Source: Prorocentrum cordatum
Taxonomy: Eukaryota > Sar > Dinophyceae > Prorocentrales > Prorocentraceae
Assembly (NCBI GenBank): GCA_963575745.1
Contig: CAUYUJ010016057.1
Span: forward strand, 5,206-36,205
Reading direction: 5' to 3'
DNA length: 31,000 nt
Below, in pieces: positions 24,198 through 31,000 of the stretch. Numbering within the stretch: position 1 is the stretch's first letter; each line of letters starts with the position of its first letter. Position numbers and translations under genes: made by a program. The notes beneath the pieces are model-generated. The model had not been told where the DNA came from. It did not search any database and was given only the letters and a program-made list of their open reading frames with translations.

Positions 24198-24363
24198 ACT
24201 TGCGTGCAGCCTGGCAGCTGTTTCACGTACAAATCCCCCTCATCCATTCCCTGTTCATGATCTCTCTGATTTTCCCTCCTCCTCCCCAATGTCCGATCCT
24301 CCATAAATCGTTCCTCCTGGTCATCGACTCCCTCCTCCTTCTCCTGTTTCGCTCGATCCTGCC

Positions 24364-24365
<2 letters not shown>

Positions 24366-24402
<37 letters not shown>
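24366..24402. repeat. (AT)18 microsatellite
   Basis: Pure AT dinucleotides within a locally AT-rich region (24.2-24.75 kb). Confidence 0.95.
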
Positions 24403-24404
<2 letters not shown>

Positions 24405-25439
24405 TTTGCTTGTGACCTCTTACCGGAATTGAGTTTCATCCTCATCCGGCTCCTGCATATTGATAGTCCTTTCTTTGGTTGTATGTCTCCTGCTCTCCGT
24501 CATATTCCTACTCCTCAACCTGCTCTATCTCGCTATTTCTCCATCTGCCCCTCTCCCTCAGTCCTCCCTCCCAGAGGTTGACGTATTCCACCATGAGACC
24601 GTGTTTGTCTCAATCAAATGCGTCCTTGTGCAACCTCGCAAAAGCATCATATTTAGGAGCTCTGTCTCGGACGGGCTACTGCACAGCAATATCCATTTTC
24701 CACTACAACATGCTTCGCTTGCAATCACGGACTTTTCTTGATCTGACCGAGCAGGTTTGTTTACAGCCGAGAGGCGCTTCTTATTAGCACGAGGTGCCTC
24801 CCTACAACCAAGACGCGCCTCCTTACAACCAAGAAGGCTGCTTTACAAACAGGAGGATGTCCGATGATTCAGAACAGCATTTTAACGCCACCTAGGGGCA
24901 TATGAACGCCGTCAAGGGACCTTTCTCCGGCGTCCGGAGGCTTTTGACGGCCGTGAAGAGGCTTTGGAACGCCGTCCAAGGTGTGAGCCTCATTTGACCG
25001 ATGGTTGTCAGGAGAAACTGCTGGCAGACTGAGGCCGCTGTGGTGACGACTAGTTCTTGTCCGTTGCGAGAGATCCACCGAGCGCGGTCCACCACTTGCA
25101 AAGTGCCTACTCGCAAACGCCAGACAAACACATATGTGCCTCGAAGCACTGTATCGCAAATCTCCCGCGACGAATCCTGGCCATTTGCCAGTAGTTACTT
25201 TGCGGGTCGTGGAGCGCGCTTGTCCAGAGATAATGGTGTCTTGCTTGGATTCTGGGGTGGGGAGGCTCTGCTTGCGTTTCGCAGCCAGACTCTCACGGGC
25301 GTCTGGCGGGCTGGACTGGGGCTGCTCTGGGCGTCTGGTGGGCCTCTGCCGGGCTTGCACGGAGCTGGGTCGGCCTCTGTTTGCTTCCTCCGGGGCCCTC
25401 TTGGAAACATTCACCCGCGGGGCCGGGCAACGCGGCACA
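24403..25439. other. AT-richer spacer with short degenerate repeats
   Basis: 24755-24860 holds four TTACAACCAAGA.GCGCCTCC-like units; 24893-24985 holds GAACGCCGTCAAGG-like units. Plus frames of 93-102 codons at 24.46-24.79 kb and several at 25.0-25.5 kb have no convincing composition. No gene called. Confidence 0.5.
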
Positions 25440-27250
25440 TATATCGAAGACGCCTACGGCGAACCACCGCCGCCCCCTGCCTTTTTGGAAGCGCCTATGT
25501 GGCCGAACGTTGAGGCCAGACCTGCTAAGCCATCGGACCATGTGTTCCCCGAATTGGTTTGGAAAGCCTTCGGGGAACACGTCGGCATCTTGAAGGTCAT
25601 CTTGGCCGTCTTGGAGGCCTCCTGGGCGATCTTTCGGCGATCTTTGGGGGCTCTTGCGCCATCTCGGGCCGTCGGAAGGCCGAAAGAAGGAAATGTCAAA
25701 ATCCACCAAAAACCTCTGGAACATCCATGTTTTTGGCCTCTTCTGGCCTTCCTGGAGGCCCTCTTGGGGGCCTCTTGGGCCGTCTTGGGCCAGCTTCGAG
25801 CCAACTTCGGCCATCTTGGTGGGTTCCTGGTACGTCTGACGACGTTGGGAGCCGTCTTGGGGGCCTTTCTGGGCCAACGGGGGACCCTCTTGGGGCGCTT
25901 CGGGGCCGTCTTGGAGGCCATCTTGGGCGTCTTGGAGGCGATCTTGGGCGTGTTGGAGGCCTCTTGGGCCGTCTTGGGGCCCTCTTGGGGCCATCTTGGA
26001 GGCCACTTGGAACCTCTTGGGGGTTTCTTGGGCGATCTTGGGAGCCTCTTGGGCCGTCTTGAGCCGTCGGAATGCCGAGAAGAAGCAAATTCCCAAATCC
26101 TTCTAAAACCTAAGGAAAATCAATGATTTGGGCCTCTTCGGGCCCTCCTGGAGGACCTCTTGGAGGCCTCTTGGGCCGTCTTGGAGGCTTCTTGGGCGAA
26201 CTTGGAGGTATCTTGGACCCTCTTGGGCCGTCTCGGAGGCCGTCTTGGACCACCTTACGTGGACTTGGAGGCCATCTTGGAGGCCATCCTTGGCCAACGT
26301 GACCATCTTGGAGGCCATGTTGGGCCGTCTTGGAGGAAGAATTGGGATTGGGCGATGGCGCGTGCGTCTTACGGGTCTTGGGGGGCGGCCGGCGGGACGG
26401 GCCGAAGCGCCAGGGGGAGTTCTTTTGGAAAAAGAACCAAGACCAAAACCGAGAGGGTCCAGCACGCCAGGCACCCCTGCGATGAATCGACAGGGGGCGG
26501 CGGATCGAAGACGCCTACGGCGAATCACCGCCGCCCCCTGCCTTTTTGGAAGCGCCTATGTGGCCGAACGTTGAGGCCAGACCTGCCAAGCTATCGGACC
26601 ACGTGTTCCCCGAATCGGTTTGGAAAGCCTTCGGGGAACACGTGGGCATCTTGAAGGTCATCTTGGCCGTCTTGGAGGCCTCTTGGGCAAGCTTTGGGCG
26701 ATCTTTGGGGCTTTTTGGGCCGTCTCGGGCCAGCTTCGAGCCAACTTCGGCCATCTTGGTGGGTTCCTGGCACGTCTGAAGCCGTCGGAAGCCGTTTGGG
26801 GGGCCTCTATGGGCCGACTTGGGGCCCGCTTGGAATGCTCCAGGGCCGTCTTGGAGGCCATCTTGGGCGTCTGGAGGCCATCTTGGGCGTGTTGGAGGCC
26901 TCTTGGGCCCTCTTGGGGCCCTCTAGGGGCCATCTTGGAGGCCACTTGGGCCATCATGGGGCTCTCTTGGGGGCCTCTTGGGCGATCTTGGGGGCTTCTT
27001 GGGCCGTCTTGAGCCGTCGGAGAGCCGAAAAGGCGCAAATGCCAAAATCCTTCAAAAACCAATGGAAAATCAATGATTTTGGCCTCTTCGGACTCTCCTG
27101 GAGGACCTCTTGGAGGCCTCTTGGGCCGTCTGGGAGGCCTCTGGGGGGCCTCTTGGGCCGTCTTGGGCCGTCTTGGACTCTCTTGGGCCGTTTTGGAGGC
27201 CGTCTTGGACCATCTCGGGCGGACTTGGAGGCCATCTTGGGCCATCTTCG
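25440..27250 (+). repeat. satellite C: TTGG units in blocks of about 1 kb
   Basis: The base unit is 9-12 bp starting TTGGGC or TTGGAGG, usually paired as CTTGGAGGCCTCTTGGGCCG. At a higher scale, 25443-25640 is repeated nearly identically at 26504-26700 (ATCGAAGACGCCTACGGCGA, GAAGCGCCTATGTGGCCGAA, and a TGTTCCCCGAA...TTCGGGGAACA hairpin). Spacer phrases around AAAATC.AT(G)..TTTTTGGCCTC at 25.69, 26.08 and 27.04 kb also recur. Frames of up to 330 codons (LEASWAVLG-type) follow from the repeat and are not called. Confidence 0.85.
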
Positions 27251-27293
27251 CGATTTTTTGAGGATGCCCCGAGCGAAACGGCCGTTTTTGGGC
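27250..27293 (-). repeat. isolated inverted copy of the satellite A box
   Basis: On the minus strand: GGCCGTTTCGCTCGGGGCAT then CCTCAAAAAATCG, the satellite A consensus box, 23 kb from the array and in opposite orientation, directly at the end of satellite C. Confidence 0.75.
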
Positions 27294-27500
27294 AGTGAGA
27301 GATGGGTTTTGGGCAATGCGCGGGTGGCCGGCGGGACGAGCACGATGACTGTACAGTCGGCCTTGATTAGTAGGTCGACACTGCCAAGTCAAGGGTACCC
27401 GTGTGTCCTGTCTTTAGAGGCCCGTGCTTTCTAAATTCCTGTGGCAACGTAGCCCTCCGAAGGATCTTGTGTTCTCTCCAATCAAGCCCGACTGTAGGGG

Positions 27501-27656
27501 GTGGGGGGCAGGCGTCTTAAAAAGCACCCCTCTGTTTCTTGGAAGGCGCGTGCCTTATCTACAGGGGTAAGGCCGGCGCCTTCTGAGGAGCAGCCTCCTC
27601 CTCAGAAGCCGTCCCCCCTTATCCCACTACCCTATGGCGCGCGCCGCCAACTGGTA
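27501..27656 (+). CDS. possible exon before introner-like MITE-4 copy 3
   Basis: An open frame ending YGARRQLV at a GTAAGG donor (27657) contributed by the MITE-4 left end. Only the last part (PSEEQPPPQKPSPLIPLPYG) looks like protein; the 5' boundary is unknown and the ATG at 27501 may not be a start. Joined to 27820 it keeps frame (phase 0). Confidence 0.3.
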
Positions 27657-27789
27657 GTAAGGATGAACGGCTTTCCAAGGTTACCCTTGCATCCTTCCCT
27701 TTCGGCCCTCCGGTCGCGCCACGCTCGAAGAGTATCGGCATCGCCTTCCAAGGCCCTTGCATCCTTACCGCGCTTCCTGGCTATGTTTG
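27648..27789 (+). mobile_element. MITE-4 (introner-like) copy 3, 142 bp
   Basis: Left CAACTGGTAGTAAGGATGAA, nested right TTGCATCCTTACCGCG, outer right end CTGGCTATGTTTG. GTAAGG donor at 27657; past the right end a C-run leads to CCCCGCAG|GCTG at 27819, a textbook acceptor with AG|G. Confidence 0.7.
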
Positions 27790-27819
27790 AACTGTATTCT
27801 GCTGGCCCCCCCCCCGCAG

Positions 27820-27882
27820 GCTGTGGCCCCGGCGGCCTGCAAATTCCGACGGCTGCTCGGGTGGAGGGCAGAACCTCACTGA
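27820..27882 (+). CDS. terminal exon-like segment after MITE-4 copy 3
   Basis: From the AG|G acceptor: AVAPAACKFRRLLGWRAEPH then TGA, 20 residues with high G/C third positions. The intron it defines with the donor at 27657 is 163 nt, not a multiple of three, so splicing matters for the frame. Short, hence modest confidence. Confidence 0.35.
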   Translation, partial: AVAPAACKFRRLLGWRAEPH

Positions 27883-28056
27883 CTCCGGGGCTCTCGCGTT
27901 GGCGCCGCGCACGGCCAATTTGAGTCATCCCAGCACGCGCACGGATGGTGGGCGGTTCTTCTTCGGAACTGGTTTCTCGTTTTGCCGCCACGAGTTTGCC
28001 AATTGAGCCGGCAAGTGTCGAAACATCCTACGCGTATTGCATTAACCTTCCTCTTG

Positions 28057-28090
<34 letters not shown>

Positions 28091-28748
28091 TCCTCTGCCT
28101 CCTTAAGATATGTTGATTGCACCTCGAGCCAAAACCAGATTTCCTCGTGTTTGCAACCGCGCTTCAGAGAGGGAATTGCGCTCCATGTATGGTGCCACGG
28201 AGATGTTGGACGGTAGGACGTCATTGTCATTTCGGTATTTGTTTGATTTGATACGGAAAGGAATTCCCCAGCTATAAAACGATCTTCCAGGGATATATGC
28301 GGTGGATGCAGCCCGATTTGTTTGGTTCTCAGTCCCGCTCTAGTTGTGAAACAGACCCCGCGCTTCCCTCCCTCCCTCCCCACTCCGCCCCTGGCACCGA
28401 ATCCTCCTCCATCCTGTGTTCCTACTCCTGCGCCTTCCGCCCCACTCCCTTCGAGGGCGGCCAAGAGGGGGGTGATGTCTAGGGTGGGGTGGGGGGGTAT
28501 ATCATGGCCGGGGCCACGATATCTCTCCAGATCTCATGGCCCCTCTTCTTCTTCTTCTTCCAAACCTCCCTTGGCCCCCTCCTGGGCCGCGCACGTGCCT
28601 CGGGCCATGATTTGCGAACCCCCCTCTTGGACGCTCCCCTCCTTGGACGCCCGGCATTCCTGGCCATGATCGTTGTAATCTTGGACGTCCCTCCGTTGCT
28701 CGCGTTCGGCGTCGTGGACCTGGCGGGAGGGCTGATCTGCGCAAGCAG
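27883..28748. other. spacer with (GTC)n, no firm gene
   Basis: (GTC)12 at 28056-28091. Minus frames at 28.04-28.46 kb are open, one giving an acidic tail over the triplet repeat and another (28102-28345) reading YIPGRSFYSWGIPFRIK, but both are AT-biased and lack splice support. An imperfect palindrome (TATATCATGGCC and GGCCACGATAT) is at 28497-28530. Confidence 0.4.
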
Positions 28749-28909
28749 TTGAAAATCAGCGACGCTGTCGGACAGCTCGATACTCGACACTCCTGCGCCG
28801 CCCTCCAGGAGGAGGCTGCCTCGTCCACCGAGCAGACGGAAGACCCCGTGAAGAGGTACGGCCACTTCGAGGCGCTCTTCACCTACAACTGGGACCGTCA
28901 GACTGCTAG
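28749..28909 (+). CDS. internal exon, unknown protein
   Basis: Acceptor CGCAAGCAG|TTG and donor GCTAG|GTTTTC bound 161 nt. Reads LKISDAVGQLDTRHSCAALQ, EEAASSTEQTEDPVKRYGHF and EALFTYNWDRQTA. Good codon bias and a natural helix-then-aromatic pattern. Enters in phase 0 and leaves in phase 2. No family recognised. Neighbouring exons were not found. Confidence 0.55.
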
Positions 28910-29099
28910 GTTTTCGGCTGCCTTTCACATTCTAGGTTTATCGGCGATTTTCGATTGTGCTTGGTTGTTCCCGTCGGCTCTCGGAGGGGAGCCTCCGCGT
29001 CGCAGTTTGTCGGCGAGTTTGTTAAGTTCTACTTTCTAGCTGCCTCCAGCATTTCCGCCACTGTGCCAGCGCAGCGAAGGCAATGAATGGGGGCTTGCT

Positions 29100-29770
29100 G
29101 GGGGGGGCCTCTTGGGGCAGAAGGCTCGCATTCTTGGCTCGTGTCCCCACTCTTAGGCCTTTCTTGGGGCCCTCTCGGACCGTCGTGGGCGCCTCTTGGG
29201 CCGTCTTGGAGCCGTTTTGGGCTTTTTGGGACCCCTTGAGCCGTCTCGGAGGAGTCTTGGTGGCCGCTTGGGCCGTCTTGGAGCGAGAACCTAAACAAAA
29301 GATAACAAATAATGGAACATCAATGTTGTTGCCTGTTCTCGGGATCCTCCAGGGGACCTCTTGAGGGCCTCTTTTAGCCCTCTTGGGGCAGAAGGCTTGA
29401 ATTGTCGGTTCGTGTTCACCCTCTAGGGCTCTTCTTAGGGCCCTCTTGGGGCCCTCGTGGGCATTCTGGGACGCCTATTCGGCCGTCTTGGAGCCCCCAT
29501 TGAGCCGTCTTGAGGCACTCTTGGGTCGTCTTGGTGCAGTCCCGGTGGCCTATTGGTTTCTTTGGGGACTCGGAACTTCGAGAAGGCAAACAACAGGACA
29601 GGAAGTATTGGAATACCAACGGAACATCAATGATTTGGCCTTCGGCTGTGGGGGCTCCCTTGGGACGCCTCGACGGCCTCGTGGACCGTCCAGAAGCCAT
29701 CTTAGGACCATCTTTAGGCAAGTGTGGCCCGTCGTTGAAGCAATCTTGGGCAGTCTTGGAGACATCTGGG
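29100..29770 (+). repeat. satellite C outlier copies
   Basis: TTGGGCCGTCTTGGAGCC-type units at 29110-29290, 29370-29560 and 29690-29765, with the GGAACATCAATG spacer phrase at 29311 and 29629 that also marks blocks in the 25-27 kb array. More diverged than the main array. Confidence 0.8.
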
Positions 29771-30097
29771 CCCCGAGAGCGCGAACATGTCATACACAAC
29801 GAGAGTTGTTGCCCGCGCAGGGCTGGAAACATGCATGCAACCGCAATCACACAATTCGTCACCAACCTATCGTGTGTGTGTGTGTGTGTTGAAATCATGA
29901 CGCGACGTAGCCGCGCTACTCTTTGGCCACCTCCGGGGGAGAGAGGGAAGTAGTACTCGTGTTGTGCCACTGTGGAGGCAGAAAGGGGGGGAGGGCCGAA
30001 AGGAGGAGGGGAAGGAGACGGGGGAGACGAGGAAAAGGAGGGCAGGGAAGAGGAGCGGTGCCGTGAGAGAGGAGAAGGACGAGGTGCTGCTATTGCT
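29771..30097. other. spacer with (GT)n and a purine-rich run
   Basis: GTGTGTGTGTGTGTGTGTG at about 29872-29890 and GGGGGAGGGCCGAAAGGAGG-type sequence from 29983. No supported gene. Confidence 0.55.
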
Positions 30098-30225
30098 ATG
30101 TTCGGGGAGGAGGGGCAGCAGCACCGGCGCAAGGACTGGCAGGTGCGAGTGGACGCACTGGAGCTCACTTACGAGAGTTGGCGGCGGAGCGCGGCGGCCC
30201 AGCGGGAGGCTCAAGGCGCCCCCCC
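30098..30225 (+). CDS. exon, possibly N-terminal, unknown protein
   Basis: ATG at 30098 opens MFGEEGQQHRRKDWQVRVDA then LELTYESWRRSAAAQREAQG before running into a (CTC)n array. Charged helix with Trp, G/C third positions. Either a first exon or an internal one beginning at a purine-tract acceptor just upstream. A GTAAGT donor exists on the opposite strand at about 30172, but the minus-strand peptide is poor, so plus is preferred. The 3' end is approximate. Confidence 0.5.
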
Positions 30226-30231
30226 GCTCCG

Positions 30232-30600
30232 TCCTCCTCCTCCTTCCTCCTCCTCCTCCTCCTCCTCCTCCTCCTCCTCCTCCTCCCCTCTCCTCCTCAT
30301 TTTTCCTCCTCCTCATCCTCCTCCTGCTCCTCCTCCTCCTCATCCCTCCTCCTTCTCCTCATCCTCCTAGACGGAAGGAGAGGAGGAGGAGGAGAAAGAG
30401 GAGTAATATCAATGCGGGATGGAGGGAGGTGGAAGAGGGGGAGGAGCATGAGGAGGAGGAGGAGGAGGAGGAGGAACAACAGCAGGAGGAACAGACAGGG
30501 GGGGGCACAATAGTGAAAAGGAGGATGCGGAGAAGGAGGAAGAGGAGGAGGTGGAGAAGGAGGAGGAGGAGGAGGAGGAGGCGCGGGGTAAACTAAGGAA
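30232..30600. repeat. (CTC)n followed by (GGA)n: convergent purine arrays
   Basis: CTC triplets to about 30368, then GGA triplets from 30371 to about 30590. The two halves are complementary and can fold back. Confidence 0.9.
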
Positions 30601-30689
30601 AAGGTTAGAATTCAAGGGGGATGAGAGGAATACGAGGACGAGAGTAGATAGCATAAAATATACATAGGAGGAGTGGAGGTGGAGGCGGG

Positions 30690-30854
30690 AAAGGAGGAGA
30701 ACATTTTCTTCGCGACCGCGGAGAGACCGAACAAATCGCGGCGCTCCTTTTTTGCCTGGACGACCACACTGGCGTCACGCAGTCCGGGTCTCGCCGACTG
30801 CTCCCTGACCAGGGAGTCGCCAACGAGCCCGCATTGTCCTCTTTTGCCGGCCGC
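30690..30854 (-). CDS. candidate exon, unknown protein
   Basis: Minus-strand acceptor GTGGTCGCAG|GCG (AG|G) opens AAGKRGQCGLVGDSLVREQS, ARPGLRDASVVVQAKKERRD and LFGLSAVAKKMFSSF. Basic, with alternating hydrophobic segments and good codon bias. It may be split by a GC donor at CAG|GCAAAA. The 3' end, near a TCC-rich stretch, is approximate. Confidence 0.5.
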
Positions 30855-31000
30855 CTGCGACCACAACACGGCCATCTTTTGACCCTAAGGGTCTTCAGCA
30901 TGCTGGATCCTTGTCGGTTGAGGGCGGACGCATTGCAGTCTCAGCGCATTTTGCCTTTCCTCCCCCCTCCTCTGCTCCTCTCCCTCGTTCCCTCCCTCTT
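30855..31000. other. right edge of window
   Basis: Contains a CCTCCCCCCTCCTCTGCTCC pyrimidine run at the very end. No gene called. Confidence 0.5.

Noticed and set aside
22021-24306. 761-codon plus frame
   Set aside because: Runs through two GGA/CTC arrays, a GAC array, dispersed repeats and a MITE. The real terminal exon at 23408 is in a different frame.
25134-27434. Frames of 246-330 codons resembling leucine/alanine repeat proteins (LEASWAVLG)
   Set aside because: Arise from the TTGG satellite; they exist on both strands and shift frame between blocks.
28102-28345. Minus-strand frame without ATG reading YIPGRSFYSWGIPFRIK
   Set aside because: AT-biased codons unlike the other exons, 78 codons only, no clear acceptor; within chance expectation.

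Overview
The window looks like nuclear DNA from a protist with a very large, repeat-laden genome. A dinoflagellate is the best inference. The base composition is GC-rich overall and the coding-like segments have G/C-heavy third positions. The exons are short, with introns of roughly 90-1,000 bp between them. Nearly every plausible 3' splice site is AG followed by G, and one intron may start with GA. An AG|G acceptor rule with GT/GC/GA donors is documented for dinoflagellates. No spliced-leader gene, rRNA, tRNA, CRISPR array, prokaryotic operon or complete transposase gene was seen. Genus cannot be fixed from this sequence; the GC level recalls Prorocentrum more than Symbiodiniaceae.

Most long open frames here run through simple or tandem repeats and are not genes. 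What I take as real coding sequence is a set of exons whose reading phase and splice signals fit. (1) A minus-strand four-exon gene at about 10,448-9,280 encodes an unrecognised protein of about 203 aa. (2) A plus-strand gene at about 16.2-19.04 kb has four phase-compatible exons; the first carries a Tudor-like beta-barrel signature. (3) Isolated exons lie at 477 (+), 2,205 (-), 23,408 (+, terminal), 28,749 (+), 30,098 (+) and 30,854 (-). Several further exon-like pieces start directly after (GGA)n tracts on their own sense strand.

Layout: 0.1-0.45 kb (GAC)n; 0.45-3.3 kb exons and dispersed repeats; 3.3-4.55 kb a satellite with a 132-bp and 264-bp higher-order period; 4.57-6.25 kb a 53-bp satellite with an inverted remnant; 6.8-8.8 kb (GGA)n and (GAT)n; 9.0-10.8 kb minus-strand gene; 10.8-12.85 kb (ATC)n, a 26-bp minisatellite, a poly-A/T tract and (GGA)n; 13-16 kb small inverted-repeat elements and a tandem duplication; 16-19 kb the Tudor-like gene; 19-20.6 kb several small inverted-repeat elements; 20.6-24.4 kb exon-like pieces among triplet repeats; 25.4-27.25 kb a TTGG-based satellite in blocks of about 1 kb, recurring at 29.1-29.8 kb; 30-31 kb exons among (CTC)n/(GGA)n.

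The most interesting content is the population of short (about 140-185 bp) terminal-inverted-repeat elements: at least four families, each with two to three copies in this window. One family carries a consensus 5' splice donor (GTAAG) inside its left inverted repeat and has usable 3' splice sites just beyond its right end in two of three copies, which is the architecture expected of intron-generating elements (introners). Another has 3-bp TCA target duplications at both copies.
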